Below are positions 19,757-30,318 of a stretch of 64,000 bases of DNA, piece after piece. The notes under the pieces were generated by a model. The model saw only the letters and a list, made by a program, of their open reading frames with translations, was not told where the DNA came from and did not search any database. Position 1 is the first letter of the stretch; the number at the start of each line of letters is the position of its first letter. Source of the stretch: Agapetus fuscipes (taxonomy: Eukaryota; Arthropoda; Insecta; Trichoptera; Glossosomatidae). Location: contig OX637337.1 in NCBI GenBank assembly GCA_951799405.1, forward strand, positions 372,001 through 436,000. Reading direction: 5' to 3'. Made by a program: the position numbers and the translations under genes.

Positions 19757-20015
19757 GTCGATAGCTAAATTGGTAGCATGCTTGCATTCCATGCCGAGAG
19801 CAAGGGTTCGATCTCAAAGGTTTACTCAGCCTTCACAAGAAATGAGAACCAGCCCCCCCGGGAGCTGGGAAACCCCCATTTCAACTGAAAGTGGTTGGTG
19901 TGAGGCCGGCCCTCTTACCTGTAAAAATAAATAGGTCCCGAAGCGTCACATGCGACCCTTCGGGGATAACGCAGGCAAGAAGTTACACTATATGTGTAAC
20001 TTAGTTGCGTTTGCG
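19757..20015 (+). mobile_element. SINE-B, full copy
   Basis: The head has an A box TAGCTAAATTGGTAG and a B box GGTTCGATCTC. The body contains TTCACAAGAAATGAGAACC, GGAGCTGGGAAACCCCC, GAGGCCGGCCCTCTTACC, CACATGCGACCCTTCGGGG and the terminus GTGTAACTTAGTTGCGTTTG. This is the reference copy for the family in this window. No poly-A is present. Confidence 0.9.
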
Positions 20016-20747
20016 ATTGCTAAGGACAGCAGCCCCATACAATACTGACGTTTTCTCACCGAGAAAAAAGTTTCAAATTCAAAAATGTTCCGACCTCATT
20101 GCCTAGAATTTAGATCCTTTGATCAAAATTGTATATTTCATTAGGTTTGTATCACATTTAATACGAGTATCATTCTGCATTTATTTGAATATTTTTGAAA
20201 ATCTGCTTTTTTAGTAGTTAGATTATTAAAGTAACTTGCGTGTAGCAGTCAATTTTTGTATTTTAACGTAGTACCTAGCTATTTACTATAGTATATTGTG
20301 TTTTTATTCTATTTGTATAGACTCTTCTTGGAATAGTATGAAATTAATCTACCAAGATTTTTTTTTAACAAAAAGTCCGTTGTTCTTGTCCAGTTTAGGT
20401 TTGTATTTATGTTTTTGTTTTCCAGTCGTGTCCCCCCTGCCTGTCAGCCCTAGTGACGTCAGATAACATGCGCTAGACTAGATAGCTTACATGCTCATGT
20501 TGGGCTCTGCATTGTCTTGTGTACAGTATGCACACATGTCACAACTCTTCCTGACCGGCTGGCATCGCCGTGAATTCTTTGTGACCATTTTTATTGTTTC
20601 TCAAACATCCCGCCTCTAAATTAGTAATGTTATCAGAGCTCCAGCGGGCTTCAAAGCTCGCAGCGTTATTTACAGCTCTGTCCATACATATACGTATGTA
20701 CATACATACATACATACAGGTACATGACATACGCCGTAGAATTTTCT
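20016..20747. other. Unassigned DNA with an (ATAC)n microsatellite
   Basis: AT-rich text, followed by a mixed block 20420-20540 containing GTGACGTCAGATAAC, and ACATACATACATACATACAG at about 20700-20719. No gene seen. Confidence 0.4.
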
Positions 20748-20995
20748 GTACCCTTAGTACGAGTTGCAAACTTTGAGTAAAGTAAAGTTTAAGGAAAGTA
20801 TTAAAGAGTGATTTTCCTCAAAATCTGGCCGTTTTTTGTTTTTTACACTTTATGGTCTTAGCAAAAGAGTTACAGTGATGAAGAAAATCAAGTTCAAACA
20901 AACAAAAACGGCAGATTTTGGGGAAAACAACTCTGTAATACTTTCCGTAAACATTACTTTACTCAAGTTTTGCAACTCGTACCTACTAAGGGTAC
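20748..20995. mobile_element. MITE family 4 / foldback (248 bp)
   Basis: The two arms of about 90-95 bp are near-perfect inverted copies: GTACCCTTAGTACGAGTTGC at the left and GCAACTCGTACCTACTAAGG at the right, continuing through GAGTAAAGTAA, GGAAAGTATTA and CAAAATCTG..CCGTTTTT. A spacer of only about 60 bp separates the arms. The right arm has a 4-bp GGTA insertion. No second copy in the window. Confidence 0.8.
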
Positions 20996-21135
20996 TGTAG
21001 TTATTTTGTAAAGTTTTCTACTGTAAGATTGCCAATGCAACAATAATTTAATGTCATTCTGTCTCATGTACCTACGTACCTAAATTTGAACCCAAAAGAC
21101 CAAGTAGGTAAGATTAGAAAAGAGCCAATGCCAAT

Positions 21136-21237
21136 TTGAAAATATAAATGGTATATTTTTTGTGCTCCGCCGGGATTCGAACCCACGACCTTCCCGTTAC
21201 GAGTCCGAAGTGTTACCACCTGAACTACGGACCGGTC
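21136..21237 (-). mobile_element. SINE-A, head only
   Basis: On the minus strand: GACCGGTCCGTAGTTCAGG, GGACTCGTAACGGGAAGG, GGTTCGAATCC and the start of the body to TTTATATTTTCAA. It abuts a LINE tail that is missing its last 140 bp, so one insertion or deletion removed both edges. Confidence 0.9.
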
Positions 21238-21560
21238 ATAACATAAGCCCTACAAATTTTGCCGACCTTCCCTGACACAGGGGTGACATTGGCAAAGTGA
21301 ACCATTTTTTACAGTATGGGTGGTCGGCCTCATACCAACCTATAGGAGGAATACAGAATACAAAATAATAAATAACATTTAAGTATAAAAAAGAACAAAA
21401 CCTTAATCTGTACAAAAAAAGTCAATAATTTCCTATACAAAAAATGTAGCAAATTAATAAACCAACATTACTAATCAACATTGCAGATTAGCCGCCACTT
21501 CTTCCTGTCCTTGCATACTTCTTTCATTTCATCCAGAGTCATAACCTTTTTCATACGATA
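21238..21560 (-). pseudogene. RTE-like LINE: last codons, 3' UTR and part of the tail
   Basis: On the minus strand the coding end (ATGAAAAAGGTTATGACTCT, GAAAGAAGTATGCAAGGAC, AAGTGGCGGCTAATCTGC) is followed by an AT-rich spacer and the tail start (GGTTGGTATGAGGCCGACC), and stops at about TTATGTT. It parallels the copies at 33568 and 59027, linking coding end, spacer and tail in one element. Confidence 0.85.
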
Positions 21561-21894
21561 TGATAAGCTTTATTTGCATACGCAAATAATTATTTGCACA
21601 TTTTTAATACAAGCACCAATTAAGTACATACTCACTATGTACAATTCTTATAAATGGTGCACAACACAACACAATTACGGCCTTATTGTTGGTTAAACCT
21701 AAAATGAGAATTGATCCCGCAAATTTGTATCGGAAATTTGACTTTAAACTGGATTCAATTAAAATATTTTTATGAATATGCATCATAGTGCAGTGTGTGC
21801 GGTGCGTGATTTTCAGCAATAAATCAATCCACGACAAATGATGATGCGATAGTTGAGTAATTTTCTGTCTGGGCAGTGGTCAGAGCGTGAATCG
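21561..21894. other. Unassigned DNA
   Basis: AT-rich text with CAAATAATTATTTG as a short palindrome at about 21585. No gene or shared repeat. Confidence 0.4.
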
Positions 21895-22500
21895 TAAGCG
21901 TGCCCCCCGTCCACCCTGCTAGACAGACGTGAATGTGAGCATGCTTCGCGTTCGTGTGGACTGCCAGACAGACGTGAGTGTGAGCATGCCCCCCGTTCAC
22001 CCTGCCAGACAGACGTGAATGTGAGCATACCCCGCGTGCGTGCGGAATGTCAGATAGACGTGAGTGTGAGAATGCCTCCCTGTGCGTGTGGACTGCCAGA
22101 CAGACGTGAGTGTGAGCATGCCCCCCGTGCGTGTGGACTGCCAGACAGACGTGAGTGTGAGCATGCCCCCCGTTCACCCTGCCAGACAGACGTGAATGTG
22201 AGCATGCCCCGCGGGCGTGTGGACTGGCAAATAGATGTGAGTGTGAGAATGCCCCCCGTGCGTGTGGACTGCCCGATAGACGTGAGTGTGAGCATGCCCC
22301 CCGTGCGTGTGGACTGCCAGACAGACGTGAGTGTGAGCATGCCCCCCGTTCACCCTGCCAGACAGACGTGAATGTGAGCATGCCCCGCGTGCGTGTGGAC
22401 TGCCAAATAGATATGAGTGTGAGAATGCCCCCCGTGCGTGTGGACTGCCAGATAGACGTGAGTGTGAGCATGTCCTCCGTGCGTGTGGACTGTCAGACTC
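21895..22500. repeat. Higher-order minisatellite, 41/45-bp units in a ~176-bp period
   Basis: Units of 45 bp (GTGCGTGTGGACTGCCAGAC) and 41 bp (GTTCACCCTGCCAGACAGAC) share GACGTGARTGTGAGCATGC. The 41-bp form recurs at 21995, 22172 and 22348, so three 45-bp units and one 41-bp unit make a repeating block of 176-177 bp. Frames on the minus strand rich in His and Ser arise from this composition and shift frame between blocks. Confidence 0.9.
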
Positions 22501-22509
22501 GCCGGCCAG

Positions 22510-24010
22510 CTGTAAGTACAATACGAATAAGTAGCCGATGAAGTTGATAATATAAAAACTTGATTCGGCGGCTAGATCAAAATAGATACACCGTATCGTA
22601 ATGATGTCAAATGTCATCGTAAATATACCATACAACTTGTAAAGTACAAGTATAAATATACCATACAACTTGAATAAGGTGACTCGATCTATGATTTTTT
22701 TAAATAAAAAATCACCGCGCTGGGTTCACATATCTATTCACGTTCAGGTGTATTTTTGGCGGAACGAATCAATTAAATATTAACATACAAATATTGCTTC
22801 TAGGAAATACAACTGTTTACATGTATTGTGATTCATTAAGCTAGCAACGTAAATCATGGCTAATCATCTGCGGGGATTATTTACTTCTTTTTGTTTTTTA
22901 GAAAATACTTTTGCGGAGATTTTTTCGTTATACCTATTTAAAAAAAAATCACACATGAGAATCCGGAAGTTGCGTTCCAGGACCCGGCGTCTAATTTCAT
23001 CAACACAGATTTTATTTGTTTTTACAGACCATAAAGCTTTATATAAACCGAGCTATTTAATATGTTTTAAAACTTTTAAACTGAGAATTTGATAAATTTT
23101 ATTTCTTATTGATTACCCGTTTAATTGCTCGGTCTTTTTATTCTTATTTCGTCACGTTTTTCGAGCATCTCAGGTATTTTTATCATAATTAGGTAAATGC
23201 CACACTTCCCTAACCAAGGCTTCTTGTTTAGTTAACGTCTTCTACTGTTGGGGGATTCCTACTTTACTACAAGGCGAGTTAGAGAGCCGCGAGTTTGCCG
23301 CGTGTGATATCGGACAACAGTCGTATTGTCGGTTTCGTCAGCGATTAACTTGTGAATAATTTTTAAAAGTATACAGTAGCGCGAGTATAAACATTTTCGA
23401 ACTTGTACGACGTAAAGTAAAGAGAATCCTAAATTGTGTATGAAGTTGTAGGGGTGCTTCTCCTTTTATAAAGCATTTTACTATCTTACGTTGTAACAGT
23501 TCTAATAAGTTTATACGCGTATTCGCTTTTCCAATCGTGAAAAAGATAACCTACACAGAAAAAATCTTCAGCGCTGTTGTATGCATCTCCTTTACATTTT
23601 TAACTGTGTAAAAACATTCGGAAATATGATTATCGTATTAATTATTGTTATTCTCTGCACTCCTTCACTCTTTTCCAAATGTTAACTTTTTGGCAGACGT
23701 TCATTGTCCCTATTTCTTGATGAGTTTTGTCAGTAGGTATTTTCTCGTTTCTTCTAGTTAGAGCTCGTATCAACTTCCATTTTCCTCCTCGACTTGCTCA
23801 TTTCCAACAATGTCTCCCAGAGTTCTTCCTCTCGCATGATTTCTTACACATTAAAAACAAATGTAGACATTATTTTTTATGCTTTTTCAATGTTTAGGTA
23901 AAATAATTATCTGGGTAGCGTTTCGATAAACTTCCGTACATTTAGTGATAATGGAATAATGTTTACTCTATACAGGTAAGATATGTCAGTAATTAGTGTT
24001 ATCAAATGTC
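22510..24010. other. AT-rich DNA, nothing recognised
   Basis: A short direct repeat (TATACCATACAACTTG, twice, 22625-22674) is the only structure seen. No gene could be supported. Confidence 0.4.
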
Positions 24011-24012
24011 AA

Positions 24013-24060
24013 CAGAAGAGACGAGAAGAGAAGAGAAGAGAAGAGAAGAGAAGAGAAGAG
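24013..24060 (+). repeat. (AAGAG)n microsatellite
   Basis: A pentanucleotide run of about nine units, AGAGAAGAGAAGAGAAGAG, slightly impure at the left edge. A pyrimidine-rich block follows on the other strand near 24190 (CTTCTTCTTCTTCTTGTGC). Confidence 0.9.
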
Positions 24061-24244
24061 GCGCCCAATAAGCCATCACACCACCCACCCGCGCTCCGCT
24101 ACCACAAGAGAGCGCTCCTCTTGAATAGCTGATGGCCACATCATTATGTTACATGCGATGAGCTTCTGCTTCCACGGAAGATTTCATTCTTCTTCTTCTT
24201 CTTGTGCTTCTTCAGTGAATTGTTAGGTTTAGGTTGGAATTACG

Positions 24245-24476
24245 GTCGTTTGACATATTTACAATAATAATAACTACACAGTTAAAATTTATTTATCGGA
24301 TATAAGACGAACAGTTATAAGAGAACTTACATTATTCTCGATATTTCGTTAGCGACGTAGCTAACGTCTTCAGGAGACACCCTCTCTGCACGACGACTGT
24401 GTTCATCCTCCTGAAGACGTTAGCTACGTCGCTAACGAAAGGCCGAGAATAATGTAAGTTCTCTTATAATGGTTTG
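24245..24476. mobile_element. Foldback with two inverted hammerhead-like cores
   Basis: The left arm (AGAGAACTTACATTATTCTC, GTTAGCGACGTAGCTAAC, GTCTTCAGGAG) is inverted at 24408-24470 (CTCCTGAAGACG, TTAGCTACGTCGCTAAC, GAGAATAATGTAAGTTCTC). Each arm reads outwards as CTGAAGA, then hairpin GTTAGC-TACGTC-GCTAAC, then GAAA. In hammerhead terms CTGANGA and GAAA are the invariant core and the hairpin is stem II. Stems I and III are not convincing. The inverted pairing of terminal repeats is a feature known for Penelope-like elements. No reverse transcriptase frame is present. Confidence 0.55.
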
Positions 24477-24684
24477 TCTAAATCTAAATCTAAGCTGCAA
24501 AGATATATATCATTTAAGATTCATATTAAACGCATTCCTACGAGCAGACATGTATAAATAAGTTCGCGCTAACACATGCCGCATGTGGACCTACAATATA
24601 AAAACCCAATCTCAAATGAACATAAGCCCTGCAACTTTTGCCGACCTTCCCTGAAACAGGGGTGACATTGGCAAAGTGAAATAT
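24476..24684 (-). mobile_element. RTE-like LINE 3' tail, partial
   Basis: On the minus strand it starts in CACTTTGCCAATGTCACCCC and ends TTGCAGCTTAGATTTAG. The beginning of the tail is missing. It is inserted directly against the foldback element. Confidence 0.85.
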
Positions 24685-24689
24685 CCGAT

Positions 24690-25380
24690 AAATAAATTTG
24701 AACTGTGTTGTTATTATTATTATTCTTCAGTGAAGATTGGCGGTTACCATGGGAAGTTGCGCATTCGATCACGCGACAGAGGAATCTTGTGCTTCTGTCT
24801 AAACACTGTCTCCTAGGTTCTGTAACCAAGATGTTGTCCTTCGACCTGTAGGATGAGGTGTAGGAGCGAATATTTCTCATTTATTGTTATGTGACCCAAG
24901 CCAACTATTTTTTTACCTCACGACGGACATCGTGATTTCAATATTCTGGATGACGCCAGGCGAAATAAATTAAAATTAGATCGAAATAAATTTATACTTG
25001 GAAAAGGTTAAATTTCTATTTAGATTTTTCGTTTTATCAAAATTACAACAACTCTCAATTTTTGTTTCCACCAGTGACGCAATATTTCTAAATTTCATTA
25101 AACTTTACTTGACGTAGGTATATGTTTCAAATTTGATTAAAATATTTCATACATTTATCTCAGGAAATTTCCTACTGCTTTTATACTTAATGAGAATTCT
25201 TCATGTATACTGTGTAGGAATGAGAAAATATATGTTTAATAGGTTTATGATTAAGTAAGTTCTTGCTTCGAATGAACGTAGGATTTCCCTCTCATGATTT
25301 AGAAACGAAAATGTCTGCTCTGAACCCAAACAATATATTTAATTAATTTACTGCATTCTGCTTTACACGTGATCGTTAGG
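24690..25380. other. AT-rich DNA, nothing recognised
   Basis: No gene, repeat array or structured element could be supported here. Confidence 0.4.
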
Positions 25381-25560
25381 AAACGATTAATATTTGAGCG
25401 CAGTTATCGCCCACGTGGCGTCTCTGGGAAAGTTGGTCTCGGCTCCACAGATACCGCTGATAAGGCGGGATTAGGAGTTGCTTATCACGGATTAGCTGAC
25501 GTCTAATGAGGAGTGTGAGAATTCAGGGAAAACGTTAATAAAACATTGTTATTTACAGCC
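25380..25560. promoter_or_regulatory. Candidate enhancer-like island
   Basis: A GC-balanced block in AT-rich DNA with clustered GATA-type sites (CTGATAAGGCGGG, TTATCACGG) and TAAT-core sites (CGATTAATATT, GTCTAATGAGG). No coding frame and no copy elsewhere in the window. Function inferred from site clustering only. Confidence 0.22.
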
Positions 25561-25721
25561 CGCCATGTGGCAGCTCATTACTGACAGATAAGAAGTAATC
25601 AAATATAAATTGTCATGTTTTAGGAGACTCACATTTTCCCCTTTGCTAGAATTTAAATACACCATCCAGCTTCATCGCCGCGTTGATTTATTTTTGATGT
25701 AAACAAACTTAGTTCTTATTG

Positions 25722-25996
25722 TAGAAATCGTAGACATTCACAGATTTATTAATAAAATAATGTCTATTTTTTTTTACAGTGCACTATCTCAAATCTGTAT
25801 TCTTGGGACGGACACTTGTGTTTATTTAATATTTTAAAGCAATGTTGATGAAAAGATTAAATAATTGTGGGTATCCGGAGATCTGATCGGAATTAGCTTC
25901 TAATAAATAAGTATTCATTAAAGGCGTAAACGTTTTTTGTTGAAGAGCTTATCAACATTATTTTACGAATAAAACTGTGAATGTCTACGATTTCTA
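25722..25996. mobile_element. MITE family 5 (275 bp)
   Basis: TAGAAATCGTAGACATTCAC at the left is inverted at the right (CTGTGAATGTCTACGATTTC). The inverted arms extend to about 41 bp with few mismatches. No second copy in the window and no clear target duplication. Confidence 0.75.
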
Positions 25997-25999
25997 AAA

Positions 26000-27950
26000 T
26001 AAGAAGTCAGAGTAAACATAATAGGCATCAGACTTCGGGAATCAAAACAAGAGCAGACTGCTGCAACAGGCCCGCATCTCATGACACCTTGTGTAGAGGG
26101 CAGAACTCCCAGGATATGGAAGCCAGCAAGGAATTTGGGAGAATTGACCATATTATTTGGTGACCGCACGTATTGGCCCTCAGACGTGCGTGCCAGGAAA
26201 TGTGTTGAACCTTCAAAACACGGAATGCAGACCCACCTCTTCGCCGCGGCAGCTCAGGGATATGCAACGGATAGAAGTCAAGGAATAGAATACAGATCAT
26301 CGTCATCATCAAACATAAACTATTGAGGACAGTGAGATGGAGTCGACACGTATGATGATTGTAAATCTGAATTTAGATGTCTAGTCTCTGACTGACTGAA
26401 GAACATAAAAAATAATTATTTCCGCAATATTTTACGAATGATTCAATTAATCAAAATCAATGAATAACCCCAAGTAGTTAGTATGGAAGTGTTTAGTATC
26501 AGGAACATGGTGTATCTATTAGGCAGACACAGAGGAGGAGGAATAATTATAGCAGAGCTAATGAGCGAGTAGCGGCTGTGCAGAGCACTCCTACAAATAT
26601 AAAACTATACGCTTAAACTCAACTAAAGAGTTTCACAAAAAAATGAACAGAACCTCTTCTGAGCGTTTTGGTTTCCATGCATGTTTGGTGAAACAATACG
26701 GTTGAGTTTGCACGCGGTAGAGGTGCAGGTGAGGCGAGTGGTACCCCTGTCCCATAAGCGGATGAGATATAGCCAATAAGCGCCACTTTACGAGCATGAG
26801 TGGCCTGCGCCTGGCATGGTGCGGCTCCGCCATTGGTCGCGGACAACTTTCGCCTTGACAACCGCACATGATTTCGTTAAAACGCGCTTCTGGCGGAATC
26901 TACAGTTCTCTAGGTGGGCAACTGTGCTCGCCACGGCGATCCACTTCTAACGGAAGACCTGTGCCTAGCCCCGGTAGGCAGTATCTGTAGTCAACTACGC
27001 TTAATTAGTTGTCAATAAAACAAGATAAAAAATAAGCCATTAAATCGTAGTTTATGCTCTCAGCTTTTATACGAAGCTCGCAATACTAGATGACATTGGA
27101 ATACCTACTCTCAGTAAAAAACTGTAATCTGTGTTTTTACGTTATTTCGTGTTTTAGTAAAGTAATCCTACTCCGATGAGGACGCTGGCGAGGTGTTCGG
27201 GTCATTGAAAGTGCATTGTAATGCAGACTTGTCGACGTCAAGTGAACGGACAAATTTCCAGCTAGGAAAATGTGGAAAGTCATCCTTGCAAGATTTGCTC
27301 GAAAGCTCGATCCATCCTGCCTAATCCGACTTCCTGAACTCTGCTTTGAGTTATGACCAGAAAAATAATAGAAATGTCTATAATTGTGGGAAATATTACT
27401 AAAACACATCCGGAAAATATGCAACAGATTTATGAAAAAATAAATAGAGAAGGTACTTAAATGCAAGATAATGATACTTATTTTATACGCAAGGAAGAAG
27501 CGTACGCAAGGAAGAAGCGGACGTAAGTCTGTAATGCCAAATTTTTTGACCTTGAATGTCTCTCATCGCTTTTGTGATATTTGTATGAATTGTCTTTTAC
27601 TTATTATTTCCATACAAAATATAAGATTTGTTGGACTTGTGCACACAATGTGGCTAGGCATGTCCGCATGTGGCTGTCGAGGTGTCACAGCGGGATGTGT
27701 TCATCACTGCAGCAGAACAGCGCCGTGTCGAGCCGTCATTGCCTTGCTGAGCTGAGCAGTCTTCCTGATGTCCTTCTGTCATCAATGTCGTTTCATACAA
27801 TACGACGAGTGTCGCGCAATAACTTCCTGCTCTTGCTGTTCCAGCGATTGTGATTCTCAGAATTCTCAAAACAATGTTTCAAGAAAGATAATTAAAAAGC
27901 GTTGTCTCGGTGCATACATTGTACTTATGTGAGATATATTATTGTATATT
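26000..27950. other. Unassigned DNA with short frames
   Basis: Frames of up to 109 codons occur (for example 27137-27466 minus, 26081-26326 plus) but none has a recognisable motif. Around 26605-26680 a decayed repeat resembles 38025-38125. GC-richer patches lie at 26690-26990 and 27650-27850. No gene can be supported. Confidence 0.4.
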
Positions 27951-27952
27951 AT

Positions 27953-28012
27953 ATTCAAAGTTGCAAAGAGAAATAAACATTTAAAAACAACATTCATGCC
28001 CACACATATACA
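27953..28012 (-). mobile_element. RTE-like LINE 3' tail, short terminal fragment
   Basis: AGTTGCAAAGAGAAATAAAC and AACATTCATGCCCACAC match the inverted last 60 bp of the tail. MITE family 2 follows at 28030. Confidence 0.6.
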
Positions 28013-28029
28013 GAATACAGCAAACTGTT

Positions 28030-28284
28030 CGCTGCCTTAGTTCTTGTTTACCGTATACGCCATTGAGAAAATTTTACATGAGCAATGTTTGCTTGTGTAC
28101 TGGACCAATGTGTCTCATGAAAACAAGAAATTTATTTAAAAAATATTTAAAAGAACTCTCACATTATCGAGTTTTACGATTTTTCTTAGCTAAGATTGTG
28201 TAGAATTTGATTCTTAAGACAACTGCATGAAAAAGTCATAGTTGACAAGATTGGCGTATACGGTAAACAAGAACTGGGGGAGCG
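28030..28284. mobile_element. MITE family 2, copy 2 (255 bp)
   Basis: CGC-starting termini with the shared core TTCTTGTTTACCGTATA and its inverse, and TGTT on both flanks (28026-28029 and 28285-28288). Very similar to the copy at 5795-6053. Its position next to a LINE tail fragment repeats the arrangement of the first copy, but here the tail does not resume cleanly. Confidence 0.9.
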
Positions 28285-28289
28285 TGTTA

Positions 28290-29425
28290 GTGACGAAGTC
28301 ATTCACATTTACAAATCTAAGTTGTAGATGGACGGAAAGTACACAGTTCTCCCAGCTGGTCCCTGAGACACACACAGATTACTGCAGTCAGGCTGGCAGA
28401 GGTGAATCTTTTCGTAAGTGAGCTTGTGGTGTGTGATCTCATGCCGACCTATTATTTAAGGTAAAATTCAATAGTTGCAACCACAATAGTGACATAAGAT
28501 ATTTTCTTCATATTTCAAAATATTATTATCCGGAGCAACGTGGAGCTGAGGTCTTTTCATCAAAACTCAAACATCGTGTCAGTTATGAAATCAAAACCAA
28601 TTCGTCAAGTTTTATTAAATAACAAACACTTTCGACGGCATAAACTGTCATTACGTGACTTGAGGAGGGAGTGGACATGTAGTACGTACAGAGAACTACA
28701 AGATTATCAGAAATGTCTTGGATCCCTCCCTCCGTTAGACAACTCGGACGTTCTAGGATACGGTGGCAGACAATGCCGAGGCCGACGTGGAAGTCTTGGG
28801 AGTGAGGGGACCATGCAGGGAAGCGGCACAAGACAGAGAGTCCTTTAGCACTATGGGGAGGGAGGCTCTGAGCCTTCAAGGCCTGGGTACCTATGCTCAG
28901 CCTCGCACCTAACATTATATTGTTAAATTGCAATGTTGAAAAACCTGCTGAATAAGCAAATTTCATCGAAACCGTTTATTGTATTTTTTTATTTTCCCCG
29001 AAGTCGTCCCGTCTCGTCTCCACTTCTTCGCTTCTGCTACCCGAGTAGGTATGTAACATTGCGAAAATCTTATCTGGATTGCGTAAATCGAAAATATATA
29101 GCACTCCTAGAGAGTGAATAGTTTCAAGTTGTATACTCGTGCACTGGGGTGTAGTCCCGCTGCGTGAAGTGCGTATGTATATGCCGCCGCTAATGGGATA
29201 TTCACGATTTGAGATTTCTCATTGGCATAACGCTAAGCGGCCGTTCCACAGATAACGCTAATTAAAACGTATCCAGGGCTGCGAGGCTCTCCAATCATCT
29301 AAACACCAACACCATTACACTCTCAATTTTCGTAGCTTTTTATCACATTTTGTAGAATTATTGTTTTTAATGAGATGAGCTAACTAGCTCTATTCTATTC
29401 TACCTACAATCTACATAAACACTAT
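28290..29425. other. Unassigned DNA
   Basis: Frames of 102 and 127 codons overlap on opposite strands at 28540-28966 without recognisable motifs. A block at 29190-29290 with TAAT and GATAACG sites is mixed in composition. No gene can be supported. Confidence 0.4.
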
Positions 29426-29429
29426 TTTA

Positions 29430-29712
29430 ATTATATTTTGAATTGTTTATGTATTAACACTGTGAAAATTCAATATTATTTTATTTATTGTATTGAAGAT
29501 TCAAATCAAAACACTGTTTTGTATTTTCACGATTAAAATCAATGTATTATTTAATTTACAAACGTTTTCGATAAAATATCATCATCAAATTTTTTTTATA
29601 CCTGACGAATTTTTTTTTTTGTATACCTACCTGACGATGATATTTTATCGAAAACGTTTGTAAATTAAATAATAAATTTATTTTAATCGTGAAAATACAA
29701 AACAGTGTTTTG
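29430..29712. mobile_element. Foldback element F2 with hammerhead-like cores
   Basis: AAAACACTGTTTTGTATTTTC and the inverse AAATACAAAACAGTGTTTTG frame inner arms containing ACGTTTTCGATAAAATATCA and its inverse. The right arm reads CTGACGA (29631-29637), a GATA-TTT-TATC hairpin, and GAAAACG (29650-29656). A second CTGACGA lies at 29602. The left arm in reverse reads TTGATGA in place of the core. Shares outer text with F1 (17776) and F3 (44222). Confidence 0.55.
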
Positions 29713-29970
29713 ACTATTTTAATTCTCTATTAATTAAAAATAATACATAAACTCCGAACAAAGAAACCAAAGTTATTTGTGGAAGAGGAAGAGGAACGGC
29801 AAGTAAAGAATGTGAAGGAATAGTGGTTTACTGAGTGAATGTACAGGAAAGCGAAATATATTAAGTGGTAAGTTTGTGTATTATAATGGTACTTGCTACC
29901 TGGATAATGTTTATTGTCACAATTCTTTTCTTCAGGTATCAATAAATATTATTTCAATATTTGTTGATTC

Positions 29971-30035
29971 CTGATGATGGTCAAAGGACCGCAAAACGTT
30001 TGTAATTTGTTTGTAAAACAAAGTAAAAATAAATT
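29971..30035 (+). ncRNA. Hammerhead-like core, solo copy
   Basis: CTGATGA (29971-29977), a perfect 4-bp hairpin GGTC-AAAG-GACC, then GCAAAACGTTTGTAA. The AAACGTTTGTAA text is shared with F1 and F2. The expected CGAAAC is altered to GCAAAAC, so catalytic activity is doubtful. Confidence 0.4.
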
Positions 30036-30039
30036 GTAT

Positions 30040-30318
30040 TATAAGTACAGACTAATTTGTTATTTATTTAAATCTCCTTGAAATTATGAGAAATAAAACT
30101 AATTGAAGAAAGCTTGCAAGGCCATGAACAATGTTACTCACCATACGGGTGTTTGTACCGCTTCCCTTAACGACTGGCAGGTTCTTCCTGTTATTTTTTT
30201 TCAGATCATGAACTTCTTTACGCTTCCCGGGTTTCCTTGTGCAGTATAGACTGTTCTCTGTGTGAGGTGGCCCTCCCCGCCTGGGCTGGAAGTCTCATCC
30301 CCACGGTAATTCTTTCCT
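30040..30318. other. Unassigned DNA
   Basis: Includes a GC-richer stretch at 30240-30310. No repeat or frame can be supported. Confidence 0.4.

Noticed and set aside
21824..22668. Minus-strand frames up to 215 codons rich in His, Ser and Arg
   Set aside because: They are translations of the minisatellite. The 176-177-bp block shifts frame, and several frames are open at once.
28540..28966. Overlapping frames of 102 and 127 codons on opposite strands
   Set aside because: No motif, no splice framing and mutual overlap; cannot be told from chance.
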